The notes: a model not told the origin generated them from the sequence alone. Positions 34,337 through 44,045 are shown, numbered from the stretch's first letter. The stretch: DNA of 64,000 nucleotides from Paenibacillus sp. J23TS9 (GCF_018403225.1 NZ_BOSG01000001.1:372001-436000), one strand, 5' to 3'. Translations and numbers: made by a program.

Positions 34337-35035
34337 ATGCCGGAAACGATCGGAATTATCGGGGCAATGGACGAAGAAGTTGAGCTTCTTCTGGCTGGAA
34401 TGCAAAACGCAGAGACTGTCGATAAAGCGGGAATCCGTTATTACAAAGGTACATATCAGCATCAGGATATTGTCGTATGCAAATCCGGTGTTGGCAAAGT
34501 AAATGCAGCGGTAACCACGCAGATTCTGATTGATTCCCTCGGAGTATCCAAAGTGCTGTTCACAGGCGTGGCAGGCGCGGTTCACCCGCAACTGAATATT
34601 GGAGACATCGTTATTTCCTCCGAATGCCTGCAGCATGATATGGACGTGACTGCGCTTGGGTTTGAGCGTGGGGTTATTCCTTATCAGGAGGTATCGGCAT
34701 TTCAAGCTGACCCAGCGCTCGTCGCTCTGGCTGAGAAGGCTTGCGGTGAACTGGGTGAGGTGAACTGCATAGTCGGCCGCGTACTGTCAGGTGATCAGTT
34801 CATCGCCAGTGTAGAGCAGGTTACCTGGTTCTATGAGCATCTGCAAGGTGCATGTGTGGAAATGGAAGGGGCATCTGTCGCTCAGGTCTGTTATATGAAC
34901 AGAGTGCCTTTTGTCATCATCCGCTCTATGTCGGATAAAGCTGACGGCTCGGCGCACGCGAACTTCGCTGAATTTACCGTTGCTTCCTCACGCCGCTCCC
35001 ATGCCATTTTGGATTATATGCTTTCGCATATTTAA
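34337..35035 (+). CDS. mtnN: 5'-methylthioadenosine/S-adenosylhomocysteine nucleosidase
   Basis: A 232-residue nucleosidase hydrolysing MTA and SAH, in methionine salvage and the activated methyl cycle. Typical elements: IGIIGAMDEEVELL at the start with the catalytic Glu, KSGVGKVNAA, FTGVAGA, CVEMEGASVAQVC with the ribose-binding Met-Glu, and the catalytic Asp of SMSDKADGSA. AAGGGAGAAG precedes the ATG. Monocistronic with its own terminator. Confidence 0.95.
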   Translation: MPETIGIIGAMDEEVELLLAGMQNAETVDKAGIRYYKGTYQHQDIVVCKSGVGKVNAAVTTQILIDSLGVSKVLFTGVAGAVHPQLNIGDIVISSECLQHDMDVTALGFERGVIPYQEVSAFQADPALVALAEKACGELGEVNCIVGRVLSGDQFIASVEQVTWFYEHLQGACVEMEGASVAQVCYMNRVPFVIIRSMSDKADGSAHANFAEFTVASSRRSHAILDYMLSHI

Positions 35036-35065
35036 GTTGATGGCTGTGCTATCTATCCGTAACGA

Positions 35066-35104
35066 AACAACTCCGGAAGAATCATTTCCGGAGTTGTTTT
35101 TATA
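35066..35104. terminator. Terminator, mtnN and acuA side
   Basis: AACAACTCCGGAA pairs with TTTCCGGAGTTGTTTTT. It lies between mtnN and convergent acuA. Confidence 0.88.
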
Positions 35105-35124
35105 TTGTGATTATCTAGTAGGAC

Positions 35125-35757
35125 TTAATACATAAAACGCTGCTGAAAACGAATTCGGTCAAACTGCTCCTTTGAGGAGATCGGGACGTCCCGTCCTATT
35201 CTGACCATCAAGCAGTTAGCCGGATGTGAGCATATTTCCGGATCATCTGTTGCGTACCAGACCATATCGACAACCTTCATGAGCCGTTCCATCATTTTAC
35301 GGTAATCCCACACACTAAGACCGCTGGTCTTTAAATCCCAGTGCCAGTAGTATTCCGTCGTGAACACGATATATTGTTCCATCTGGCCATCCTCGAAGGC
35401 GGTTTTGATCATTTTCTGCCCTAGGCCAAGCGAGCGGTAGTCATTGGCGACCTCGATTGCTCCGAGCTCAATCAGATCCTTCATGCTGCCCTGGGACCAA
35501 CGCTCCTGCTCGTCCGGATAATGGAAGGTAACATATCCGACAATCATATTTTCTTCCCGGGTTAATATGATTCGACCTTCTTCCAGACCCGCAATCTCAA
35601 CGAGCGCTTTATGCTGCTCTGCCGGGCGGCGGAAAGCATCAAGATCGGGGTGCATGGTCAGTTCTGCTAATCTTCCGGGCGGCACCGGCCCCTCAATGAC
35701 CAGGCAGCGCTCTTCAAGAGGTATGGTTTGTACATGGTACAGTTTAAGGTGTTCCAT
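35125..35757 (-). CDS. acuA: AcuA-type protein acetyltransferase
   Basis: A 210-residue GNAT enzyme, the same length as B. subtilis AcuA, which acetylates and inactivates acetyl-CoA synthetase AcsA. The core acetyl-CoA site is DYRSLGLGQKMIK (about 112-124). It is divergent from acsA, as in B. subtilis, but acuB and acuC (the deacetylase) are not beside it. AAAGGAG precedes the ATG. A TTTTCA-17-TATAAG promoter is visible upstream on the minus strand. Confidence 0.9.
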   Translation of the reverse strand: MEHLKLYHVQTIPLEERCLVIEGPVPPGRLAELTMHPDLDAFRRPAEQHKALVEIAGLEEGRIILTREENMIVGYVTFHYPDEQERWSQGSMKDLIELGAIEVANDYRSLGLGQKMIKTAFEDGQMEQYIVFTTEYYWHWDLKTSGLSVWDYRKMMERLMKVVDMVWYATDDPEICSHPANCLMVRIGRDVPISSKEQFDRIRFQQRFMY

Positions 35758-35839
35758 CTGGACGCTCCTTTCTGCTTCTAATCCTACTTATAGCAAAAAA
35801 ACAAATAAATGAAAAGCGATGGCAGGAACTTTCATCCTA

Positions 35840-35848
35840 TGCTATAAT
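35840..35848 (+). promoter_or_regulatory. Extended -10 promoter toward acsA
   Basis: TGCTATAAT (extended -10 TGnTATAAT) with no good -35 hexamer. It would give a leader of about 290 bases before acsA. Confidence 0.4.
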
Positions 35849-36096
35849 GATTTCTGACATAAAATAGCCACATCTTTTGATCTTTTTAACCATCTGCCAG
35901 ACCTGCTGTAACATGTGATTTACGCTTACCTAGATAAATTGAAACTAAAGAAGGATAACCATCTTTTTTATCAGCAACATGAATCAAAAATGAAGGATTA
36001 AACTTTTGTTCAATTTATATAGCAATCATCAAAAGCTTTTGTTTTGAAGACTGATTACGTGTGTATGTTGTCATTATGGCATGAACTCATACAAGA

Positions 36097-36111
36097 TTGT
36101 AAGCGCTGCCC
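36097..36111 (+). promoter_or_regulatory. cre site before acsA
   Basis: TTGTAAGCGCTGCCC agrees with 12 of 14 positions of the CcpA consensus TGWAARCGYTWNCW. It lies 34 bases before the acsA ATG. acsA is a known CcpA target in B. subtilis, and ccpA is nearby. Confidence 0.6.
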
Positions 36112-36144
36112 TATCAATTGGGAGAACAGAGGGAGGATGAAAGT

Positions 36145-37869
36145 ATGGATCAAAATCAAAATGAAATTTTAAAAAGCGTTGTCCAAGCGTCCAATTTGGG
36201 TGATTACGAGGAAGCACGTTCACAGTTTCAATGGGAAGAGGTAGAAAAGCATTTTAGCTGGTACACGACAGGCAAAGTCAATATGGCATATGAGGCTGTT
36301 GACCGTCATGTTGAGGAAGGCCGAGGAGATAGAAATGCTTTGCTATACAGTGATGCTTCGCGTGATGAAAGCTACACCTTCGCGGATCTGAAGGAACAGT
36401 CGGATAAATTCGGCAACGTTCTTCGTAAACACGGAATCGGCAAAGGGGACCGGGTATTTATCTTTATGCCACGCAGTCCAGAACTCTATTTCTCTCTCAT
36501 GGGCATTTTGAAAGTGGGAGCCATTGTAGGGCCGCTATTTGAAGCGTTTATGGAAACAGCCGTCAAGGACCGTCTGGAAGACAGTGGTGCCGTTGCTCTC
36601 GTAACGACAAGCCAGCTCCTGGGACGTGTCAAGCGTGACGAGCTGCCTGATTTGAAACATATTATCGTCATAGGCGACAACGTGGACGAGGACGAGCAAA
36701 TTGCTGACTACGCGAAGGAAATGAAGGAAGCTTCTTCGGATCTTCAAATCGAATGGCTTGATCGCAATGACGGATTGATTATACATTATACATCTGGATC
36801 GACGGGTAAACCGAAAGGCGTATTCCATGTTCAGAATGCGATGGTTCAGCATTATTATACCGGTAAAATGGTACTTGATTTACGTGAAGATGATATTTAC
36901 TGGTGTACAGCCGACCCAGGATGGGTAACGGGTACTTCTTACGGAATCTTCGCTCCTTGGCTGAACGGTGTAACGAATGTTATCCGCGGTGGCCGATTTA
37001 GTCCGCAGGACTGGTACGGAACCATTGATAAATACAATGTTTCAGTATGGTACAGTGCTCCGACAGCATTCCGGATGCTGATGGGAGCGGGATCGGATGT
37101 CATTTCCCAGTTTAATCTGAGCAGCTTGCGCCATGTCCTCTCCGTAGGCGAGCCTCTGAACCCAGAAGTGGTACGTTGGGGTCAAAAGGTATATGGTCAG
37201 CGCATTCATGACACGTGGTGGATGACGGAAACCGGCGGACATCTAATCTGTAACTATCCTTCTATGGATATTAAACCTGGATCCATGGGCCGTCCGATTC
37301 CGGGCGTACAGGCTGCGATTCTTGATGATAAAGGCAACGAAGTTCCACCTTACACGATGGGGAATCTTGCCATTAAAACACCATGGCCTTCCATGATGAA
37401 TCAAATTTGGAACAATCCTACCAAATATCAGGAGTACTTCCGGATTCCGGGTTGGTATATTTCCGGAGACTCGGCTTACATGGACGAAGAGGGGTATTTC
37501 TGGTTCCAAGGCCGTGTCGACGATGTTATTAACTCTTCCGGCGAACGAATTGGACCTTTTGAAGTTGAGAGTAAGCTGGTTGAGCATCCTGCGGTGGCTG
37601 AGGCTGGCGTCATTGGCAAACCTGATGCTACCCGAGGTGAGATCATTAAGGCATTCATCTCGCTCCGTGAAGGTTACGAGGAATCCGAAGAGCTGAAGAA
37701 CGAAATTTATAAATTTGTGAAAGAAGGACTTTCCGCTCACGCGGCGCCACGCGAAATTGAATTCCGCGATAAGCTGCCGAAGACGAGATCCGGTAAGATA
37801 ATGCGCCGGGTACTCAAAGCATGGGAGCTCAAATTGCCTACGGGTGATCTTTCTACAATTGAAGATTAA
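36145..37869 (+). CDS. acsA: Acetyl-CoA synthetase (AMP-forming)
   Basis: A 574-residue adenylate-forming enzyme that activates acetate. The AMP-binding P-loop YTSGSTGKPKG is near residue 220, the A5 motif WWMTETGG and the YISGDSAYMDEEGYF (A7) and GRVDDVIN (A8) motifs are present. The catalytic lysine (Lys551 in KTRSGKIMRR) is the residue that AcuA acetylates in B. subtilis. GGGAGG precedes the ATG at 36145. A cre site just upstream suggests glucose repression. Confidence 0.95.
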   Translation: MDQNQNEILKSVVQASNLGDYEEARSQFQWEEVEKHFSWYTTGKVNMAYEAVDRHVEEGRGDRNALLYSDASRDESYTFADLKEQSDKFGNVLRKHGIGKGDRVFIFMPRSPELYFSLMGILKVGAIVGPLFEAFMETAVKDRLEDSGAVALVTTSQLLGRVKRDELPDLKHIIVIGDNVDEDEQIADYAKEMKEASSDLQIEWLDRNDGLIIHYTSGSTGKPKGVFHVQNAMVQHYYTGKMVLDLREDDIYWCTADPGWVTGTSYGIFAPWLNGVTNVIRGGRFSPQDWYGTIDKYNVSVWYSAPTAFRMLMGAGSDVISQFNLSSLRHVLSVGEPLNPEVVRWGQKVYGQRIHDTWWMTETGGHLICNYPSMDIKPGSMGRPIPGVQAAILDDKGNEVPPYTMGNLAIKTPWPSMMNQIWNNPTKYQEYFRIPGWYISGDSAYMDEEGYFWFQGRVDDVINSSGERIGPFEVESKLVEHPAVAEAGVIGKPDATRGEIIKAFISLREGYEESEELKNEIYKFVKEGLSAHAAPREIEFRDKLPKTRSGKIMRRVLKAWELKLPTGDLSTIED

Positions 37870-37895
37870 TAGGGAATTTATAAATATGTATTAAT

Positions 37896-37937
37896 AAAAG
37901 GAAGCACCGGATGATATGTTCGGGGCTTCCTTTTTTA
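37896..37937 (+). terminator. Terminator of acsA
   Basis: AAAGGAAGCACCGG pairs with CGGGGCTTCCTTT followed by more T residues. Confidence 0.88.
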
Positions 37938-37995
37938 TCTAAACAAGCGTTTAAGTTGAGCGTCTGATGCTGAGATTCTGAAAGAATTTCATGTA

Positions 37996-38036
37996 TAAAA
38001 AAAAGTAGAGACCCTGCAAATGCAGGATCTCTACCT
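37996..38036 (-). terminator. Terminator of the PBP gene
   Basis: On the minus strand GTAGAGATCCTGCA pairs with TGCAGGGTCTCTAC, loop TT, followed by TTTTTTTTATAC. Confidence 0.92.
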
Positions 38037-38054
38037 CGAAACCAGGTATGCAAA

Positions 38055-41000
38055 TTACTTTTTCTCGTAGAAGGAAGCAGCAGATGGCTGCGATTCACCT
38101 AGCGCGTTAACGGCTGTCACCCGGAAGTAACCTTTCATTGGAGCGGTTGTGACGAACTGGAAGCCCGCTTCATGGCTGGAGCCAATAATGTTATATGGGC
38201 CCCCAGGTTTTTCACTGTATGAAACGTTATATGCCGTAACCATGTCCTCAGGACGTGATGGATTCCACTGGAACAGGATTCCATTATCTAGCGGTGCTAT
38301 TTGCAGCGCTGTTGGAGAGGAGGGCGCGGCTACGGGCCCTTGCCCTGGATCGCTCCCATCCGGAATATCCGGAATATCTGTACCTGGATCGAGATCACCT
38401 GGATCGGAAGGGTCGCCAATTTCTCCAGGTTGATCAATATTTCCGCTGCCCTGACTGTTGACGGTTGCACTTGGTACTGACTCTTTGCCTGCGACATCCA
38501 CAGCAGTGACATAGAAGCTTGAACCCGAATCAGCAGAATTACTAAAGTTGTACGCATTGCCTGTAAGCACGACACTTCCTGTATTTTGGAAGGGGCCGCC
38601 GTTCTGGGAGCGGTACAACCTGTAGCCGACAACATCAGCCTGACCAGACGGACTGAAGGTAATGCTTGCCTTGCTTCCATTCAGAGTCATTCTGACGCTA
38701 GAAGGAGCCGTAGGGGCGCTTCCGTCGTCTACTCGAGGATCAATTTCCGTCGGCATATCTTCACCTGCATCTCGCGGAATGTAGGTTGATAAAGGCTCAT
38801 GTCCTCCGCGCATTTTGGCGAATGCCGCTTCAAGCTCTTTGATGAGTTCCTGAATCGGTTTTTCACGTTTGACGACAACTTTTTCCTTCAGCATATCATC
38901 TGGCGTTTCATCCTTCGGAATATAGTTGACTCCGTTATACGTGATGTACTTGGCCTTCGCGATTCCATCATCACTATCTTTAGGAACATATTTAATATTA
39001 AAGAGATCTGTAACAAATTTATCTGTTAAGGATGTTGGAAGCTTGCCGCTATAGGCGGAAACCGTTTTGGATACGATGCCATCGGGCTTTTCGAACTTCG
39101 CTGTTTTGAATAGATCGGGTTCTTTATCCGCGACTTCATTCATAATGAGCGCCCATATGGATTGTGCGCGTTTCTTGGCCGGCTTGCTTGTCAGCGTATT
39201 GACCGGTTCCTTGTAGCCTACCCATACGCCAAGCGTAACGTCAGGCGAGAAGCCCATAAACCACACGTCCGCGTAGTTTTGGGTAGAGCCTGTTTTCCCG
39301 ACGATCGGTATCGTTTTGAAGTGTTTGTATGTGTCCCGGACTGTACTGCCCGTACCGTCCGTAATAACCGTGCGCAGCATATCGGTCATCAGGTAAGCGG
39401 TTTGCTTGGAAAATGCCTGCACGGGTTTGGTTTCATGCTGATATATGATGTTGCCGTTTGAATCGACGATTTTCTCGATCATATAGGCATCGTTGAACGT
39501 CCCTTGATTGGCGATGGAACTATATGCATTGGTTAGATCCTCGACGGTTACACCATATTTCAAACCGCCCAGAACCCCCGTTGATGCCGAGTAGTCTTCT
39601 TTTTGAATGGTGTTGATACCGACCTTCTTGGCAAAGGCCCAGGCATTGTCGATCCCGACGACGTTATTGAACAGCTTCAATGCAACGGTATTCACCGATT
39701 TGTTGAGGGCAGTCCGTGCTGTCATCAAGCCGCTGTAGCCCGCGGTCGAGTTTTTCGGGATATGGAAGCCTTTCTGGTAGTCCTTCAGAATGATCGGTGC
39801 ATCATCCAAAATACTTGCAGGCTGGATAGCCCCGGATTCAATGGCAGGCAGGTAGGCCGCAATCGGTTTCATGGTTGAACCCGGCTGCCGGATCATCTGC
39901 GTTGCATAGTTCATCTGTTCTTTGTTGAAATCCCGGCCCTCCAGCATCCCCAGGATCGCGCCGGTTTTATTGTCGATCATCATGGCAGCGGTTTGCTCCG
40001 GTCCTTTGGTTTTGCTGTCGGGACCAAAGTTATCCTTGTTTTCGCCGATCTTATGCATGGAACTGTAAACACGCTTGTCGATCGTGGTATAAACACGATA
40101 TCCACCGGTCTTCAACTGCTGATTGGCGGCTTCGAGTTGATCACTCGTGTCTTCCTTCCCGGTCTGATCGATCTGATTCTTGCTGGCTTCTTTGTTATTC
40201 AGCTCCATGAGAATCTCCGAAGCTTCACGTTCTGTTTCCATCATCAGGTACGGGAAGGTGGCATATGCCTTTTCCATTCGCGGAGCCAGAGCTTTGCGGA
40301 TATCAAAAGCCAAGGCTTCCGCGTACTGAGCTTCCGTAATTTTGTTTTCCTCCTTCATACGCCGCAGCACGAGATGCTGGCGATCCAGGGCCCGCTTGAA
40401 GGCGTCCGGGTTGAATTCGCCTTTGGAATTGTAGGCGGAGTATTTGGTTGGAAGCTGAGGGAGACCAGCGAGATAAGCAGCCTCTGCAATGTTAAGCTTG
40501 CTTAAATCATTTACATTGAAAATACCTTTTGCAGCTGCTTTTATTCCGTACAGATTGTATCCGCTGGAGCCCTTTCCGAAAGGAACCTTATTAAGATAAG
40601 CAGTTAAAATTTCATCTTTCGTCATAAATCTCTCGAGCCGCAGTGCGAGTAAAATCTCTTTGAACTTGCGGTCATCGGTCTTGTCTAGATTCAGAAAGAC
40701 CCGCCTGGCCAGCTGTTGTGTCAATGTACTGCCGCCTGTTTGTACGGATTCCTTAAGTACCTTTTGCTTGACGGCACGCAGCGTGCCCTTCAAATCCACA
40801 CCATTATGATTGAAAAAGTTGTTGTCTTCTATAGAAACAACCGCATTGATGACTGTAGTTGGAATCTGCTTGTATTCCACAGGACGTCTGTCTTCGTCCG
40901 TACGAATCTGACCGATAGGTGTTGTCTGATCGCGAAAATACGCAAAGCTTGTAATGGAGTTTTCACTCATTTTTTGGTCAATCAGAGCTCTTGAGCGGAC

Positions 41001-41177
41001 GGGGTCATCCTTCACGATGGAAGTGACATAACCCATGGCGGCGCCGCCAGCAAACAGGGCCCCCATTAGACCAACGACAAGCAGCCAGAGAATAACGAGA
41101 CCGGTTATCCGGGCATAGGATCGTTGGCGCCTCGGGGCAGGCTGTTTATCAGGTTTTTTATTGTTATTTTCAACCAT
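38055..41177 (-). CDS. Class A penicillin-binding protein with C-terminal FN3 domains
   Basis: A 1040-residue bifunctional peptidoglycan synthase (PBP1A family). Layout: cytoplasmic basic tail, membrane helix (about 24-52), GT51 glycosyltransferase with catalytic Glu117 (SIEDNNFFNH) and GGSTLTQQLARR, then the transpeptidase with Ser434 (GSTMKPI), SVN and KTGST motifs. After about residue 780 come a Pro/Asp-rich linker and two fibronectin type III-like repeats separated by a D/P/G-rich spacer. The repeats probably reach the wall. AAAGGAGG precedes the ATG. Confidence 0.94.
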   Translation of the reverse strand: MVENNNKKPDKQPAPRRQRSYARITGLVILWLLVVGLMGALFAGGAAMGYVTSIVKDDPVRSRALIDQKMSENSITSFAYFRDQTTPIGQIRTDEDRRPVEYKQIPTTVINAVVSIEDNNFFNHNGVDLKGTLRAVKQKVLKESVQTGGSTLTQQLARRVFLNLDKTDDRKFKEILLALRLERFMTKDEILTAYLNKVPFGKGSSGYNLYGIKAAAKGIFNVNDLSKLNIAEAAYLAGLPQLPTKYSAYNSKGEFNPDAFKRALDRQHLVLRRMKEENKITEAQYAEALAFDIRKALAPRMEKAYATFPYLMMETEREASEILMELNNKEASKNQIDQTGKEDTSDQLEAANQQLKTGGYRVYTTIDKRVYSSMHKIGENKDNFGPDSKTKGPEQTAAMMIDNKTGAILGMLEGRDFNKEQMNYATQMIRQPGSTMKPIAAYLPAIESGAIQPASILDDAPIILKDYQKGFHIPKNSTAGYSGLMTARTALNKSVNTVALKLFNNVVGIDNAWAFAKKVGINTIQKEDYSASTGVLGGLKYGVTVEDLTNAYSSIANQGTFNDAYMIEKIVDSNGNIIYQHETKPVQAFSKQTAYLMTDMLRTVITDGTGSTVRDTYKHFKTIPIVGKTGSTQNYADVWFMGFSPDVTLGVWVGYKEPVNTLTSKPAKKRAQSIWALIMNEVADKEPDLFKTAKFEKPDGIVSKTVSAYSGKLPTSLTDKFVTDLFNIKYVPKDSDDGIAKAKYITYNGVNYIPKDETPDDMLKEKVVVKREKPIQELIKELEAAFAKMRGGHEPLSTYIPRDAGEDMPTEIDPRVDDGSAPTAPSSVRMTLNGSKASITFSPSGQADVVGYRLYRSQNGGPFQNTGSVVLTGNAYNFSNSADSGSSFYVTAVDVAGKESVPSATVNSQGSGNIDQPGEIGDPSDPGDLDPGTDIPDIPDGSDPGQGPVAAPSSPTALQIAPLDNGILFQWNPSRPEDMVTAYNVSYSEKPGGPYNIIGSSHEAGFQFVTTAPMKGYFRVTAVNALGESQPSAASFYEKK

Positions 41178-41206
41178 TCGCGTGCGTTCCTCCTTTTAAC
41201 GGAACT

Positions 41207-41215
41207 ATTATAGCA
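41207..41215 (-). promoter_or_regulatory. Extended -10 promoter of the PBP gene
   Basis: On the minus strand TGCTATAAT, an extended -10 element, about 30 bases before the PBP start; the -35 is weak. Confidence 0.55.
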
Positions 41216-41268
41216 TAATTTGCGGCTTTTGAATGCAGGGAACGAATGAGGGCTTTTTTTTAGAATAT

Positions 41269-41298
41269 TTGACATATTTTTAGCGCATATGTTATAGA
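41269..41298 (+). promoter_or_regulatory. Promoter of tyrS
   Basis: TTGACA (41269-41274), 18-base spacer, TATAGA (41293-41298), just before the T-box leader. Confidence 0.65.
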
Positions 41299-41304
41299 TA
41301 ATGC

Positions 41305-41576
41305 TAAAGTACATATCGTTAAAGGCGTAGAAAGACTCAGTAGACAGGTTATTAGCTTTGTCAGAGAGCCGGTGGGTGGTGTAAACCGGCAGCTATTCCT
41401 GTTGAATTACCGTCTTGAGCCGTCCGGAGGAACGCGGGTTGAACGTTAGTAGTCCGGTACCGGATGTAAGAATCCGTTATAGGAATGAAGTGAAGGCTGT
41501 CTTGAGACGGCTTTAATTAGGGTGGTAACGCGAGTGCTCCTTCTCGTCCCTTGGGATGAGAAGGAGCTTTTTGCGT
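41305..41576 (+). promoter_or_regulatory. T-box riboswitch (Tyr)
   Basis: A T-box leader that senses uncharged tRNA-Tyr. Stem I has the AGAGAGCCGGTGG kink-turn region; the specifier is TAC (Tyr) at 41408-41410 in GAATTACCGTC. The T-box sequence AGGGTGGTAACGCG is at 41519-41532; its TGGT pairs with the ACCA end of the tRNA. The terminator GCTCCTTCTCGTCCC/GATGAGAAGGAGC plus TTTTT follows at 41536-41572. Confidence 0.93.
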
Positions 41577-41609
41577 TTAAATACAGGAATAGTACTGGAG
41601 GAATGAAAG

Positions 41610-42863
41610 ATGAAGTGGGAAGATTTATCACCACTGCAGCAGCAATTGGTTGAAAAACAGCTAGCGGTAATTTCAAGGGGAACCGTAGATACTATTCCTG
41701 AAGAGGAGCTTAAGAAAAAGCTGATGAAATCTGTGGTAACGGGTGAACCGCTGCGTGTTAAGCTTGGCCTTGACCCGTCTGCGCCTGATATACATGTGGG
41801 TCACACGGTCGTGCTGCATAAACTACGCCAGTTCCAGGAATTGGGTCATGAGGTTCAGCTTATCATCGGAGATTTCACAGGACGAATCGGTGACCCGACC
41901 GGAAAGTCGGAAACCCGGAAGCAGCTGACAGAAGAAGACGTTAAGCTTAATGCCGAAACATACCAGAAGCAAATATTCAAAATCCTGGATGCTGACAAGA
42001 CGCGCGTATACTACAACTCCGAGTGGCTTAGCCCGATGACGTTTGCGGATGTCATTAATTTGGGGGCAAAGGTGACGGTTGCCCGAATGCTGGAGCGGGA
42101 TGATTTTCAAAAACGGTACAGCAACGGGCTGCCGATCAGCATTCACGAGTTCTTCTACCCGTTAATGCAAGGGATGGACTCTGTGGCGCTTAAAACGGAT
42201 ATCGAGCTTGGCGGCACAGACCAGACCTTCAATCTGCTGATGGGACGTACGCTTCAGAAGGAATACAGTGCCGAAGCGCAAATCGCAGTTACGCTTCCGC
42301 TGCTTGAAGGCTTAGACGGCGTTCAGAAGATGAGTAAGAGCCTTGGCAATTATATCGGGATCGATGAGGAGCCGAATGAAATCTATGGTAAAGCGATGTC
42401 CGTTCCGGATGAGCTGATGCTGAAATACTACGAGCTTGCGACAGATCTAACCAACGAAGAACTGTCTGAGCTGAAGCAGGGATTAAATGATGGAAACATA
42501 CATCCGCGTGATGCAAAAATGCGTCTGGCAGCCACATTTGTTCGTATGTATCATGGAACGGAAGCGGCAGGGGCAGCCCAGCAGCATTTTGTGACGGTAT
42601 TCCAGCAGCGAGCCCTTCCGGAAGATATTGAAGAGCATGTCATTTCCGCCGGAGAGTTCGAAAATGGAAAAATACGCTTGATCAGGCTGTTGACTTTGTT
42701 AGGTTTTGCTGTATCTAATGCGGATGCGAGACGCAGTATCCAGCAGGGAGCAGTCAGGCTGAACGAAGTGAAGCTGGAAGATCCAAACGCGGAAGTAGCG
42801 CTGCAGGATGGCGATGTCATTCAATCCGGTAAACGGAAATTTGCGAAAATTAAATTGGGTTAA
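41610..42863 (+). CDS. tyrS: Tyrosyl-tRNA synthetase
   Basis: A 417-residue class I synthetase. The HIGH motif reads HVGH (62-65), KMSKS is at 240-244, and the C-terminal S4-type RNA-binding domain (about 350-415) contains [17 protein letters not shown]. The pattern [15 protein letters not shown] is that of the TyrZ-like branch of bacterial TyrRS rather than the CGFDPTADSLHIGH branch. Controlled by the T-box upstream. It sits between acsA and rpsD as in B. subtilis. Confidence 0.95.
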   Translation: MKWEDLSPLQQQLVEKQLAVISRGTVDTIPEEELKKKLMKSVVTGEPLRVKLGLDPSAPDIHVGHTVVLHKLRQFQELGHEVQLIIGDFTGRIGDPTGKSETRKQLTEEDVKLNAETYQKQIFKILDADKTRVYYNSEWLSPMTFADVINLGAKVTVARMLERDDFQKRYSNGLPISIHEFFYPLMQGMDSVALKTDIELGGTDQTFNLLMGRTLQKEYSAEAQIAVTLPLLEGLDGVQKMSKSLGNYIGIDEEPNEIYGKAMSVPDELMLKYYELATDLTNEELSELKQGLNDGNIHPRDAKMRLAATFVRMYHGTEAAGAAQQHFVTVFQQRALPEDIEEHVISAGEFENGKIRLIRLLTLLGFAVSNADARRSIQQGAVRLNEVKLEDPNAEVALQDGDVIQSGKRKFAKIKLG

Positions 42864-42896
42864 TTGCTCATAATGCATTAAATCGAGCAAAGACGG

Positions 42897-42932
42897 CAAA
42901 AATCCCGGAACCAAAGGTTCCGGGATTTGTTC
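42897..42932. terminator. Bidirectional terminator, tyrS / rpsD
   Basis: AAATCCCGGAACC pairs with GGTTCCGGGATTT around a three-base loop; T-runs on both strands. Confidence 0.92.
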
Positions 42933-42942
42933 AAAGCAACGA

Positions 42943-43542
42943 TTAACGGTTGTAGAATTCGACGATTTGTTTTTCGTCGATATCTTGGGAAAGCTCAGAA
43001 CGCTCAGGCAAACGGATAAATTTGCCTTCCAAAGCTGTATCATTGTATTCCAGGTAGCCTGGAAGATGGCTGCGGTTTTCCAAAGCTTCTTTAATAGAAG
43101 AAAGGCTGCGGCTTCTTTCACGAAGGCCGATTACGTCCCCAGTGTTCACCATGTAAGAAGCAATGTCAACCTTTTTGCCGTTTACAGTAACGTGACCGTG
43201 GGATACCAGCTGACGTGAGCCTGCACGGGAGTTAGCAAAACCAAGACGGTAAACGAGGTTGTCCAGGCGGCTTTCCAGCAGGAACATGAAGTTCTCACCA
43301 GCGATACCTTGCATTTTTTGTGCTCTGTGGAAGAGGGTGCTGAACTGCTTTTCACCCAAACCGTACATATGACGCAGTTTTTGTTTTTCAGCGAGCTGCA
43401 TACCGTAGTTGCTTACTTTTCTCCGTTGGTTAGGACCATGTTGTCCTGGAGGAAAAGGACGCTTCAATTCTTTGCCAGTACCGCTCAGGGAGATGCCCAG
43501 ACGGCGACTCAATTTAAATTTAGGACCAGTGTAACGTGCCAT
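42943..43542 (-). CDS. rpsD: 30S ribosomal protein S4
   Basis: A 199-residue primary 16S rRNA-binding protein. [20 protein letters not shown] at the start, the S4 RNA-binding domain ([20 protein letters not shown], about 93-112) and the ending QIVEFYNR are diagnostic. ATG at 43542 behind AAAGGAG. A long leader suggests autoregulation as in B. subtilis. Monocistronic. Confidence 0.98.
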   Translation of the reverse strand: MARYTGPKFKLSRRLGISLSGTGKELKRPFPPGQHGPNQRRKVSNYGMQLAEKQKLRHMYGLGEKQFSTLFHRAQKMQGIAGENFMFLLESRLDNLVYRLGFANSRAGSRQLVSHGHVTVNGKKVDIASYMVNTGDVIGLRERSRSLSSIKEALENRSHLPGYLEYNDTALEGKFIRLPERSELSQDIDEKQIVEFYNR

Positions 43543-43735
43543 GTTATAGTAGACTCCTTTATTTTCAAATAATGTAAAGTAGGGCTCTATTTGCGCCGGG
43601 TTGGTTGATTGTGCTAGCCTTATCGGCAAGGCACCTGAGAGAAAAGTTCAGCCGCTGTTCAATCAGTAACAAACCACGTGAGGGTGACACAACGTTACGC
43701 CCAAATTTCAGACTGTCTAACAGTCTTGTTCAACA
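43543..43735 (-). promoter_or_regulatory. rpsD leader, candidate S4 autoregulatory element
   Basis: About 190 bases of transcribed leader between the promoter and rpsD. It contains inverted repeats such as GACTGTTAGACAGTC near the 5' end and GCCTTGCCGATAAGGC in the middle. In B. subtilis S4 represses its own gene through the leader. I infer the same here; the structure was not computed. Confidence 0.5.
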
Positions 43736-43741
43736 ATAGAT

Positions 43742-43769
43742 TTTATACGAAAAGCAAGGGCGAAGTCAA
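43742..43769 (-). promoter_or_regulatory. Promoter of rpsD
   Basis: On the minus strand TTGACT (43769-43764), 16-base spacer, TATAAA (43747-43742). Confidence 0.75.
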
Positions 43770-44045
43770 GTCCTGATAAATATCGAGAAACGTCTAATTT
43801 TGTCGATAGGGCTTTGGACCCAAAAAAGTAGGACGAATCTCTGAAATATTGATGCAAAATTAGTTTGAAGAGAGTAGAATAAGGTTATTAAAACATCAAC
43901 GAAATTAAGCTTTTTTGAATGCGAAAATAAAGATTAAGATATATGAGTCTAAAGTCTGCTCGTGATTCAATGAGTTCATATTTTATTCCGATCGAATGGT
44001 GCCGTGCAAGACACCTTTTAACACGGTGTAAAGGAGCGCCTGCTT

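Noticed and set aside
35806..35826. GAAAAGCGATGGCA as a cre site of acuA
   Set aside because: Needs a one-base shift to match TGNAANCG, so it is a poor match.
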